A stretch of DNA of 64,000 nucleotides from Thiohalomonas denitrificans. GTDB taxonomy: Bacteria > Pseudomonadota > Gammaproteobacteria > Thiohalomonadales > Thiohalomonadaceae. Below the pieces are notes generated by a model. The model saw only the letters and a list, made by a program, of their open reading frames with translations. It was not told the origin of the DNA and made no database searches. The stretch lies in assembly GCF_900102855.1 (NCBI RefSeq), contig NZ_FMWD01000001.1, positions 1 to 64,000 of the forward strand, in the 5' to 3' direction. Shown here one piece after another: positions 30,637-39,484 of this stretch; the first letter of the stretch is position 1; each line of letters begins with the position of its first letter. The position numbers and the translations under genes are program-made.

Positions 30637-30964
30637 TGTACTGTTGCATGCCTATGATTAGGTCGGCCTTAAGGCCGACACCAAGTCGGGTTAAAGACAG
30701 ACCTATGCGAGTATCGAAAGCTTAATGCGAACAGTGCTCTCTAATGGTCCATGTGGATTTTGAGGGATCGGTCGGGAACTTTTATGAGGATTGGAAGTCA
30801 CAGGAGTGTCCGTGGCGAGTGAGGTGGGAGAGTGCAACAGGTTTTTCACGATCTGAAAGCACGGTCCATGTTGGAACTTCAAGGTGGGTTGTGAACCTCT
30901 TCACCGTTCCTGTACGGCTTCTGTCCTAGCATCAGCCCGACTCTTGCAGCGGATACTGCGTCCT
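30637..30964. other. Intergenic stretch between galE and the mechanosensitive channel
   Basis: 328 bases without a convincing gene. A palindrome GTCGGCCTTAAGGCCGAC at 30662-30679 could be a terminator stem but lacks a T run. A 14-base element GTACTGTTGCATGC starts at 30638, directly after the galE stop, and recurs at 14404-14417 after the mltF stop. The rest shows no clear pattern. Confidence 0.5.
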
Positions 30965-33952
30965 ATGTCACCCCTTCGATTTCTTCTCCTGCTTGCCATC
31001 CTCGGCTTCGGAATCGCTTCCGCAGAACCGGCCGAGGATACCCAACGCGGCTCCGTCGCCCAAAAGACTGAATTGACAGTCCAGTCCGACCAACCCGACT
31101 CCAACCGGGCTGAGCAACAGGCCAGACTGGCGGAATTGGCGCCGAGCGACATCACCCCTTCCATGGTGGAACAGGCAGAACTCGACGTGGAATCGGCGCG
31201 TGTTCAGCTGGAGGGAGCTCGCCTCGACCTGCAGGTGGCGGAGAAGCGCAACGAAGAGTTGGTTGCGACCGTCCAAAAACTGGAGCAGAAGCTCCAGGAA
31301 TCGCAAGACCTCTCCCCATCCGAGGGCAACCCGACTCCCGATGCCAACGTCCTGGAACTCGAACGGGAGCTGCAGAAGAACCGTACGCTGTTGCAAGAGG
31401 AACAGGGCCGAATCTCCTCTGGTAAAGCCACCCTGGAAACCGCCCGGACAGAGCTGAAGATGGCCAAGGAGTGGTCTACGGGTCTCAAGGAGCTGAGTCG
31501 GCAGGCCCGCGAGGCGAGTCAACAGACAGTCCTGGAAGCGCTCAAGATGCGCTTCGAACGTGAACAGCAGCAGTGGCAAAGCCGTGCCGCGGAGTGGCGG
31601 GAAAAGCTGCAAAACAGGGCCGATGGGACCCCGACCGAACAGCACCAACTGTGGCGCAGCCGGCTTTATGAGGCTGAAGAGCAAGCGCGGCTGGCCGGGC
31701 AGGAGATCCGCATCGCACAATTCGAGGACCGTATCGCCAGCTTTGAGTCGGATCTGCTAAACCGCGAGATGTCGGCCATACAGCTGGAATCCATTCTCGA
31801 GCAAATCACTACCATTGGCGCGGAACTGGAAGCGGGCCGCGCCCTTCTCGACAAGCGCCTGAAAGTGCTCCGCCAGCAACACGAGGTGGCGAGCAAACGG
31901 GACCTGAAGTCCGAAGAGACGGAGATCTATCGGGAACTGGAGCAGGCACTCAATGCGCAATCAGCGAAAATGAACGAGCTGACCACGCGTGCCACCCCGC
32001 TACCGAACAAAGTCGAAAAGCAGCTCAGCGAAATTCTGCACCGGGGCCTTACGGCCAGCCGTCCGCTTCCGGCGAACAGCGACGAATGGCAGCAGCTGAT
32101 CCATGACCTTGCACGGTTCCCGTCGGTATTGACCAAAGCCCTTGCCACTGACCTGAATACCCTGGCCCGTGGAGCCTTCGGATTGACCGTCGATCGCTGG
32201 CTTCTTCTCGTCGTGGGGCTCACCTTCTGGCTGACTTTTGTGAGCCGAACACAGCAAATGCTGGTTGCGCGCCAGGCGCCCCGCGGGGGCTGGGGTGCAC
32301 TATTGGAATTCCCGCTGCTACTGCTGGAGCGTAGCGCCCGTCCCATCGCCGTTGCCGGTACGGCGGCCCTCCTGGTCTGGACTTTTCTGCCATCAAACGC
32401 TTCGGCTGCACCGCTGATCGCGCTGCTGGTGTGTGCATTGTCGGCCTATCTGCTGCTCAACTTCAGCCGCACGCTGCTAATGGCACCTGGCGGAGTACAG
32501 AAGCCGCGGCTCTATCGTCAGTTGCAGTGGACAACCCTGGCGGTTGGCTCTCTCGGCGTCGTGGTTGCGACCGTCCATGCCCTGTCGCTGGCGCCCTCGC
32601 TGGTGAACTTCGTGGATCGCGTATTCATGCTGTCGGTGCTGATGTTCGCAGTCCCGATGTTCGAAGTGCGACGACTCAGCCTAGCTTACCTGGATGCCCG
32701 GTTAGGCGAGCGCTATTGGGCCCGTGTGATACGAATTCTGAGCCTGTTGGCACCCGCCTCGGTGTTGGCTGCCGCCTCTGTGGGAGTTGCCGGTTACGTC
32801 AATCTGGCCTGGGCCATCGGAGGGTTGCTGGCCACCGTACTCGTCATTCTCGCCGTCTGGCTGGTGACCGCCCGCCTTCTGCGCGAAGCCGGCGACAGTC
32901 TGAAGAATTACGTCAATGTGCATACCGATCACGGGATGCTGCTGGCCAAGGGGGTGATCGAACCGGTCCATTCGCTACTCAAGGTCATTGTTTTTATCGC
33001 CCTTTGGGCACTGCCTTTTGGCATCTACGGCATCGGCCCGGAGACGCCGGTAGTATCGAAGCTCCTGGCATACCTGCAGGTTCCACTGTTTTCGATCGGA
33101 GGCAATACCGTAACGCTGTTCGGCCTGGTGCTTGCACTGGCCGCCGTTCTGGCGGTGGTACGGACTGGCGGCTGGCTGCGTCTGGTCACCTATCGCTGGG
33201 CACTCTCCGGCATTACCGACCAGGGCGTCCGGCACAGCCTTTCGGTGTTCAGTCAGTACACCTTCGTTCTCGCCGGTGTCCTTATCAGCCTGCAGCTTGT
33301 CGGCATCGACCTCACTTCGGTCGCCATCTTCGCGGGGGCACTCGGTGTCGGCATCGGTTTCGGCCTGCAGAATATCGCCAACAATTTCATCAGCGGCATT
33401 CTGCTGCTGGTGGAGCGTCCCTTGCGGACCCACGACATCGTTCGGGTGGGCGAGCACGAGGGCGAGGTGACCCACATCGGCATGCGTTCATTGACCGTCA
33501 AAACCTGGGATCACCAGGAGGTCATCATGCCCAATGCCGATGTCATCTCGAACTCCTTCACCAACTGGACGCACAATGACAACATCGTCCGCACGGTGGT
33601 CGAGGTGGGCATCTCGTATGACGAGAACCCGCGCCGAGCGGCAGAGGTCGTCGCCACTATCCTGCGCGACCATCCCGCTGTACTCGACGAACCGCCTCCC
33701 CAGGTCTGGATGAAGGAATTCGCTGCATCGACGGTACTGTTCCATGTGCAGTACTTTATCGACCTGAAGTATCACGGCCGGCTGGAGATCCGTTCCGAAA
33801 TCCTGATGGCCATTTGGGAGGGATTCCGCGAAGCGGGTATTCGCATCCCCTATCCACAACTCGACATCCATATGGACCGTGCGTCGCCACCGGCCGAAAA
33901 CCTGCCTCCGATGCAAAATTCCGCAACCATTCGCCGGGTCAGGCCTTCCTGA
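30965..33952 (+). CDS. MscK/MscM-type mechanosensitive channel (MscS superfamily)
   Basis: 995 residues from the ATG at 30965, which gives a signal peptide (MSPLRFLLLLAILGFGIASA). Residues about 45-380 form a long coiled-coil periplasmic domain rich in Gln/Glu/Leu heptads. Several membrane helices follow (about 400-800), then the conserved MscS pore and beta domain (about 800-960), including AGALGVGIGFGLQNIANNFISG and VERPLRTHDIVRVG. It opens on membrane tension and releases solutes during osmotic downshock. MscK and MscM cannot be told apart from sequence alone. Confidence 0.88.
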   Translation: MSPLRFLLLLAILGFGIASAEPAEDTQRGSVAQKTELTVQSDQPDSNRAEQQARLAELAPSDITPSMVEQAELDVESARVQLEGARLDLQVAEKRNEELVATVQKLEQKLQESQDLSPSEGNPTPDANVLELERELQKNRTLLQEEQGRISSGKATLETARTELKMAKEWSTGLKELSRQAREASQQTVLEALKMRFEREQQQWQSRAAEWREKLQNRADGTPTEQHQLWRSRLYEAEEQARLAGQEIRIAQFEDRIASFESDLLNREMSAIQLESILEQITTIGAELEAGRALLDKRLKVLRQQHEVASKRDLKSEETEIYRELEQALNAQSAKMNELTTRATPLPNKVEKQLSEILHRGLTASRPLPANSDEWQQLIHDLARFPSVLTKALATDLNTLARGAFGLTVDRWLLLVVGLTFWLTFVSRTQQMLVARQAPRGGWGALLEFPLLLLERSARPIAVAGTAALLVWTFLPSNASAAPLIALLVCALSAYLLLNFSRTLLMAPGGVQKPRLYRQLQWTTLAVGSLGVVVATVHALSLAPSLVNFVDRVFMLSVLMFAVPMFEVRRLSLAYLDARLGERYWARVIRILSLLAPASVLAAASVGVAGYVNLAWAIGGLLATVLVILAVWLVTARLLREAGDSLKNYVNVHTDHGMLLAKGVIEPVHSLLKVIVFIALWALPFGIYGIGPETPVVSKLLAYLQVPLFSIGGNTVTLFGLVLALAAVLAVVRTGGWLRLVTYRWALSGITDQGVRHSLSVFSQYTFVLAGVLISLQLVGIDLTSVAIFAGALGVGIGFGLQNIANNFISGILLLVERPLRTHDIVRVGEHEGEVTHIGMRSLTVKTWDHQEVIMPNADVISNSFTNWTHNDNIVRTVVEVGISYDENPRRAAEVVATILRDHPAVLDEPPPQVWMKEFAASTVLFHVQYFIDLKYHGRLEIRSEILMAIWEGFREAGIRIPYPQLDIHMDRASPPAENLPPMQNSATIRRVRPS

Positions 33953-33956
33953 CCAC

Positions 33957-35147
33957 TCACTCCCGCAGTTTGGCCTCCAGCCGCCGGCAACGATGCTCCC
34001 GTTCGACGGAGGGGGGCAGACTACGGGCGAAGACCAGCGCCTTTTCCCAGTCACGCCTTTGGTGCTCGTAGTACTTGGCGAGTCGCTCCGCGGCTTCACC
34101 GCACCCTTCGCCGGCCAGCCGCTCCCAGATCGCATGGGCCCGCTCCCAGTCCTGGCGGCCGCGATGCAGACGCGCCAACTCCAGCAGCCCGGCCTCTTCC
34201 AGCTCCTGCTCCGCCTCCTGCAACAGCGCATAGGCCTTCGGCTCATCTCCGGTCTTAAGGGCGACACGCGCAATCGCCAGGACGTCGGCACCCTGCAAAC
34301 CGGGTGCACGGTGAACATCCGCCAGGGCGGGTAACAGCGCAGCCAGAGAGACGATATCCCAATGGTTGTGTATCGCGATGCCCGGCAGCCGGGAGGCATC
34401 GCCCCGATGCAGATAGGCAAACCAGGCCGCCGGGGCTTCCGAGCCGGGAAGATCATCGATACGGGAGAAACCCAGCAGTTCTTTTTCGGTGGTCGCCAAC
34501 CTGCAGTCGGGCCACCGCTTCCCGTAAGCGCGTCGCACAGGGTGCAGCAAATCGACATGCCGCAATCCGTGGAAGACATCGCTAGTCCCCGCCAGTCGGG
34601 CCCGTGCGGCCAGTAGCGGCTGATCGAAGCTCTTGCCGTTGAAGCTCACCAGTGCCCGGGGGCTCTCAAACCAGCCAGCGGCATCCTCCAGCATGGCCCG
34701 TTCCGCCGCAAAGGAGGTAATCAGGTACTGGCGCACCACCAGCGCCTCTTCCAGCAGACGGCCCAGCCCCAGCATGAATACCGCCGTTCCGGTGCCTCCG
34801 GAGAGGCCGGTAGTCTCTGTATCGAAGAACACCGCATCACGGGCATCGAGCCCATCCGCTTCGGGCAGCGCCCGGTGGTCCTCCAATACTCGCTCCAGGG
34901 GAATGTCTCCGTGAGCGTCCGAAAGCAGCAGACGTCTTTCGATGCGGATCAGCCCCTCGCCAATCACCTCGCCTCCGACCGACTCGGCCACCACCTCGAC
35001 CGGCGTGGCCAATCCCGTTTTCGATGGCGTGCCGCCGCCCGGCCGCAACCGCGACACCCGATCGGCAAACGGCGATGCCGTCGGTGCTTCGGGCGCGTCC
35101 TGGCCCGTCTCTCTTTTGAGGGTTTTGAGCCGGTCTTTCAGTGCCAT
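33957..35147 (-). CDS. mrfB: MrfB-like 3'-5' exonuclease (YprB, RNase H-like fold)
   Basis: 396 residues. Residues about 95-265 form a DEDD-type ribonuclease H-like domain, starting FFDTETTGLSGG (two of the acidic ligands) and ending with the last ligand in HNHWDIVSLAA. The C-terminal 120 residues are helical TPR-like. In Bacillus subtilis MrfB is the exonuclease partner of the helicase MrfA in mitomycin C repair. Here it lies just downstream of the mrfA gene on the same strand. The MrfB name rests on the neighbour and the fold. Confidence 0.82.
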   Translation of the reverse strand: MALKDRLKTLKRETGQDAPEAPTASPFADRVSRLRPGGGTPSKTGLATPVEVVAESVGGEVIGEGLIRIERRLLLSDAHGDIPLERVLEDHRALPEADGLDARDAVFFDTETTGLSGGTGTAVFMLGLGRLLEEALVVRQYLITSFAAERAMLEDAAGWFESPRALVSFNGKSFDQPLLAARARLAGTSDVFHGLRHVDLLHPVRRAYGKRWPDCRLATTEKELLGFSRIDDLPGSEAPAAWFAYLHRGDASRLPGIAIHNHWDIVSLAALLPALADVHRAPGLQGADVLAIARVALKTGDEPKAYALLQEAEQELEEAGLLELARLHRGRQDWERAHAIWERLAGEGCGEAAERLAKYYEHQRRDWEKALVFARSLPPSVEREHRCRRLEAKLRE

Positions 35148-35260
35148 TGTTTAGAGGCCTAACCGCAAAGGCGCCAAGGCGCGACGAAATGAAGTTTCTG
35201 TTAGATCACCCCTCTCCGCGAAACACTTTTGCCTGTCGTGCAATTCCTTGCTCTTTGCGG

Positions 35261-37678
35261 TCACCGGTCACCCGCCCCGAACAGATCGAGCACCAGCAGC
35301 GCCGCGGTTTTTGGTGAATAGCCGCGTACCTCATCCGAGGCGAGAATGGGGCCGACACAGGCGGGGCAGCCGTACAGACAGTCGCAGGCATGAACCATCT
35401 CGCGTGCCTTGGCCACCACTTCCGCCCGGCGATCGTAGAGCGGTGCGGAGAGCCCGACGCCGCCGGGATAGTTGTCGTAGAGGAACAGCGCCGGACGGAA
35501 GCGGCCGCCGGTCTGTTCAGGGGCATCGGGTGAGAGCTCTCCCCCTTCGAAGCTGCGGATCTGCCCGCGACCATTGGCCCCCACGGTGGCGAACCATTTG
35601 GCGTCGCCGTCACCGACGGCACGTCCCAGATCGTGGGGCTCGGACATGGTGGCGAGGGCGGCTACGTGGTGCATGGCATAGGCGGCCCCCAGAAAGCCGT
35701 CCAGGGCCTGCTGACGATTCTCGAAAGCGGCCTCCAGCACAGCCGGGCGCACCTGCCACCACACTGCGGTGGTGTGCATCTCCTGGTCGGGCAGATTGAT
35801 GTTGCCGTAGCCGATATTCTCGTGGGTGTAGTAGCGGATCTTCTTGTAACCGGAGATGCGCCGCACCAGATGCACCTCACCACGGGCCGTTTCCGCCCGT
35901 TCACCGCTGCTGTGTTCGAAATTCTCCAGGATCTTCAACTTGGTGTAATCGATAGCATCGGTGTAGTAGTCGGCGCGGGTCTTGCGGACGAAGGCCTTGC
36001 GTCCCTCCCAGTCCAGCTTCTCCACCTGATAGGGCGAGGCCTGCACCAGGTAGATGGCGCCCTCGTAGATCGTCATCGGTGCCGACGCGTAATCCACCTC
36101 GGCGACGATGGTCTGCCCACCTTCGCTGATGTCGATTACCACGAAATTGCCCTCAGCCACCGAACGCAGGGAAACGGCATTGGCGGGGTAGCTGTCGGCA
36201 CTCCAGTGCCAGGTGTCCCCCTCCGGATGGACAATGCCCTCCTCCTGCAGGTATTCCAGCATCTCCAGCAGGTTGTCTCCGCCGAAGCGTTCACCCTCCC
36301 TGAACGGCAGTTCGAAGGCGGCACAGCGAACGTGGTCCAGCAGTATCAGCAACTGATCCGGATCGATACGGGCGTGCTCGGGCGAGGCGCCGAGAAAGAA
36401 CTCCGGGTTACGCACGATGTACTGGTCCAGCGGCTGGCTGGTGGCAATCAGCACCCCCAAAGCGGTGCGGCGACGGCGCCCCGCCCGGCCCAGGCGCTGC
36501 CAGGTGCCGGCGATGGTTCCCGGATAACCGTTCAGCACGCAGACGTCGAGGGAGCCGATATCCACCCCCAACTCCAGGGCCGAGGTGGCAATCACGCAGT
36601 CGATACTGCCCGAGCGCAGCTTCTTCTCGGTTGCGCGCCGTTCGGTGGGCAGATAACCCCCGCGGTAGGCGGAGACCCGCGGCGGCTTGCGCGGGTCTTT
36701 ATCAAATACATCCTTCAGGTATTTGGTCAGCACTTCCACCATCAGCCGGGTCTGGGCGAAAATGATGGTCTTCATTCCCGCCCGCACCGCGGTACGGGCG
36801 ATGCGGGTAGCCTGGGAACGGGCGGAGGCGCGAATGCCGAGATCGGCGTTAATCACCGGCGGGTTCCACAGCAGCAGGTGTTTCTCGCCGCTGGGCGCCC
36901 CGCTCTCGGTAATGGCGTGAACCTCTTCACCGAGGATCTGGGCGGCCAATTCCCCCGGATTGGCAATGGTGGCCGAACAGAGCACGAAACGCGGATCGGA
37001 ACCGTAAAAACGGCAGATGCGGCGCAGCCGGCGGATGACGTTGGCCACATGGGAGCCGAACACGCCGCGATAGGTGTGCATCTCGTCGATGACCACATAG
37101 CGCAGGTTTTCGAAAAACTGCGCCCATTTCGTATGGTGCGGCAGGATCCCCTGATGAAGCATGTCGGGATTGGAGACCACGATATCGCCCCGGGTACGCA
37201 CCGCCTTGCGCGCGTCACCGGGGGTATCGCCATCGAAGGTGTAGGCGCGCACCCCTAGGTCGCCGGCCTGGTTCAGCTCCAGTATCTCCGCCACCTGATC
37301 CTGGGAGAGCGCCTTGGTGGGAAACAGATAGAGCGCCTTGGCCTCCCCCGTCAGCGCCGACTGGAGTACCGGCAGGTTGTAACACAGGGTCTTGCCGGAG
37401 GCGGTGGGGGTGACAATAACGGTGTGCTGCCCCGCTCGTATGGCATCCCAGGCCTCGCGCTGGTGGGCGTACAGCTGCGTGATGCCCCGCTCTGCCAGGG
37501 CATTTTTCAGTCGTGTATCCAGCGCATCGGGCACCGGGGCATAGCGCCCGGCTCGAGCCGGGACAATCAATTCACCGGTAATCCGGCCCTTGTGTTTGGC
37601 GCGCAGCCGCTCGGAGAGGCGCTGGACGGAGTCGATCGTCTGTCTTTTGGAGCCGACTTGCCCGGCGGGGGTACTCAT
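35261..37678 (-). CDS. mrfA: MrfA-like DEAD/DEAH-box helicase with C-terminal DUF1998
   Basis: 805 residues from the ATG at 37678. The upstream 63 codons of the open frame are not homologous and are not included. Helicase motifs are TPTASGKTL (Walker A), VIDEMHTYRG (DExH), SATIANPGE and QRLGRAGRRR (motif VI). The DUF1998 zinc-binding end has CDCLYGCPACVGP (four Cys). The protein is a 3'-5' DNA helicase that repairs mitomycin C adducts in Bacillus. Pairing with mrfB makes a MrfAB system likely. Confidence 0.87.
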   Translation of the reverse strand: MSTPAGQVGSKRQTIDSVQRLSERLRAKHKGRITGELIVPARAGRYAPVPDALDTRLKNALAERGITQLYAHQREAWDAIRAGQHTVIVTPTASGKTLCYNLPVLQSALTGEAKALYLFPTKALSQDQVAEILELNQAGDLGVRAYTFDGDTPGDARKAVRTRGDIVVSNPDMLHQGILPHHTKWAQFFENLRYVVIDEMHTYRGVFGSHVANVIRRLRRICRFYGSDPRFVLCSATIANPGELAAQILGEEVHAITESGAPSGEKHLLLWNPPVINADLGIRASARSQATRIARTAVRAGMKTIIFAQTRLMVEVLTKYLKDVFDKDPRKPPRVSAYRGGYLPTERRATEKKLRSGSIDCVIATSALELGVDIGSLDVCVLNGYPGTIAGTWQRLGRAGRRRRTALGVLIATSQPLDQYIVRNPEFFLGASPEHARIDPDQLLILLDHVRCAAFELPFREGERFGGDNLLEMLEYLQEEGIVHPEGDTWHWSADSYPANAVSLRSVAEGNFVVIDISEGGQTIVAEVDYASAPMTIYEGAIYLVQASPYQVEKLDWEGRKAFVRKTRADYYTDAIDYTKLKILENFEHSSGERAETARGEVHLVRRISGYKKIRYYTHENIGYGNINLPDQEMHTTAVWWQVRPAVLEAAFENRQQALDGFLGAAYAMHHVAALATMSEPHDLGRAVGDGDAKWFATVGANGRGQIRSFEGGELSPDAPEQTGGRFRPALFLYDNYPGGVGLSAPLYDRRAEVVAKAREMVHACDCLYGCPACVGPILASDEVRGYSPKTAALLVLDLFGAGDR

Positions 37679-37889
37679 GGCGTTTGTTCTCTTGCTCGCG
37701 GGGTGTTCCTCAAGGCATGATAAAAGAAGCGCCACCGCACGAACAAACGCCGTTAACAGATTCGTCGGGAGCCCCCTACCCTGCCCCGCCCCGCTGCCGG
37801 ATTTCCGCAGGGGGGCTATCCATCTCGCTGAGTTGTTTGTTAACGTCATCTTTGTTTCAAGGGACACAAATATAAATAGAGTTCACATC

Positions 37890-38969
37890 ATGCGCACTGC
37901 ACTACTGTTGGTGATTCTTTCTGTCTCGTTCGCGGCATCAGCCTCACCCTCCATTTCCGGCGGGCTCTGGAGCAACTACCGGTACATCACCGATTCGGAA
38001 TTCACCTCCGCACCTTTCAATGAGGAACTGGACCGGGAGACCGTCGGCGATGTCGCCGATGAGGCACTGATCCTGTACCTGGACGACGAACAGGAAGGGA
38101 GCCCATGGTCACTCTCCGCTGAAATGCGCTTCGGTCCGGGAAGTTTCACCGACCCGGGCAACAACTCCACCGGCGACACGTTTGGCCTGCACAAGGCCTG
38201 GGTCGGCTACAGCATCAGCGACACCCGCGACCTCAAGCTGGGCAAGAGCCAGGTCCCGTTCGGCTGGAAAACGGTCAATTTCTGGCCCGGCGACCTCCTG
38301 CTCGGCGGCTACGGTGATCAGATGGATGTGGGCGTGAAATACAGCGAGGCCGGTAAAAACACCCGCTATCAGCTGGCCTATTACCATGCCGACGACTGGG
38401 GCGAGACCAGCACCGACACCATGGATGACAACGGACATTGGGGCTCGTCGGAAAGCTATCGGAAGGTCCATACCGTCGTTGGCAATATCGACTACCAGGT
38501 CGCCGCTGACCAATGGATGGGAATATCCCTGCAGGCTGGCGAACTACAGGATCTGCGATTGATCGACACTGTTCCGGCCGAGGCGGAAGTCAGCGGTGAT
38601 CACAGCGCCTGGAACCTCCACTATGAGGGTCGTTTCGATGAGTTTTTGCTCAAGACGCAGTGGCTGGATATTCGACGCGACATCCCGGGCGGGACCTCGG
38701 AAATAAAAAACCGGCGCGCCGCCATCGAACTCGGCTTCGATGCCACCGAACGCTGGTTCACCTATCTCGACGCGAGCTGGGCCGACACCGACACGGCCGG
38801 GAACGACAGCGATGCCGTAACGGCGTTCGCCCCGGGCGCCCGCTATCATTACGGACCGGGCTGGATCTATCTCGAATATCTCACCAGCACCGGCGATATC
38901 GGTCGTGATGGTGACATTTACGAGGCCGATTTCTCCGCTTTCTACGCGTCGATCGATTACTACTTCTGA
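37890..38969 (+). CDS. Outer-membrane porin, OprP/OprO-like
   Basis: 359 residues from the ATG at 37890, which begins a clean signal peptide (MRTALLLVILSVSFAASA). The open frame extends 100 codons upstream, but that part overlaps the mrfA start and is not conserved. The mature part has alternating beta-strand character, glycine and aromatic girdles, and ends in Tyr-Tyr-Phe. It resembles phosphate-selective-type porins, though the ligand cannot be deduced. It is followed by usp and a BCCT transporter on the same strand. Confidence 0.78.
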   Translation: MRTALLLVILSVSFAASASPSISGGLWSNYRYITDSEFTSAPFNEELDRETVGDVADEALILYLDDEQEGSPWSLSAEMRFGPGSFTDPGNNSTGDTFGLHKAWVGYSISDTRDLKLGKSQVPFGWKTVNFWPGDLLLGGYGDQMDVGVKYSEAGKNTRYQLAYYHADDWGETSTDTMDDNGHWGSSESYRKVHTVVGNIDYQVAADQWMGISLQAGELQDLRLIDTVPAEAEVSGDHSAWNLHYEGRFDEFLLKTQWLDIRRDIPGGTSEIKNRRAAIELGFDATERWFTYLDASWADTDTAGNDSDAVTAFAPGARYHYGPGWIYLEYLTSTGDIGRDGDIYEADFSAFYASIDYYF

Positions 38970-39034
38970 CGGATGCTGACCGGGAGAAAGCAACCGGCCC
39001 AAATTTGTCATGCAACCGAAAAGGAGCCGACTGC

Positions 39035-39451
39035 ATGTTCAACAAAATCATGGTACCGGTGGACCTGGCGCACCTGGATGCGCTTGAGAAGTCACTCACC
39101 GTCGCCGCCGATATGGCTCGACACTATGACGCCGCGCTCTGTTATGTAGGCGTGACCACATCCCAGCCCAGCGCGGTGGCACGGACACCGGAAGAGTACA
39201 AGACCAAACTCACGGCGTTCGCCCGCCAGCACACCCCCGACAACGGGCATCCCGCCACAGTCGCGGTCTACAACAGCCATGATCCGGTGGCCAACCTCGA
39301 CGACATTCTGATACAGGCCATCAAGGATGTGAAAGCGGACCTGGTCGTGATGGGTACTCACCTGCCCCACCATATCGATGCCGTCATGCCGGCCAATGGC
39401 AGCAAGGTAGCAGCACACAGTGACGTATCCGTCTTCCTGGTACGCCCCTAA
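39035..39451 (+). CDS. Universal stress protein (UspA family)
   Basis: 138 residues from the ATG at 39035 with AAAGGAGCC upstream. It begins MFNKIMVPVDLAHLDAL, has VMGTHLPHH and ends SDVSVFLVRP, typical of the Usp fold. The nucleotide-binding G-2x-G-9x-G(S/T) motif is not seen in its usual form, so ATP binding is doubtful. It is 34 bases upstream of the BCCT transporter gene, as in other operons that pair a Usp protein with a transporter. Confidence 0.86.
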   Translation: MFNKIMVPVDLAHLDALEKSLTVAADMARHYDAALCYVGVTTSQPSAVARTPEEYKTKLTAFARQHTPDNGHPATVAVYNSHDPVANLDDILIQAIKDVKADLVVMGTHLPHHIDAVMPANGSKVAAHSDVSVFLVRP

Positions 39452-39484
39452 GGCGCTGTAGAACAGACATAACGGAGAACCCTC

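Noticed and set aside
35633-37258. 541-codon open frame on the plus strand opposite mrfA
   Set aside because: Its translation has no domain and lies fully within the helicase gene, which carries clear motifs.
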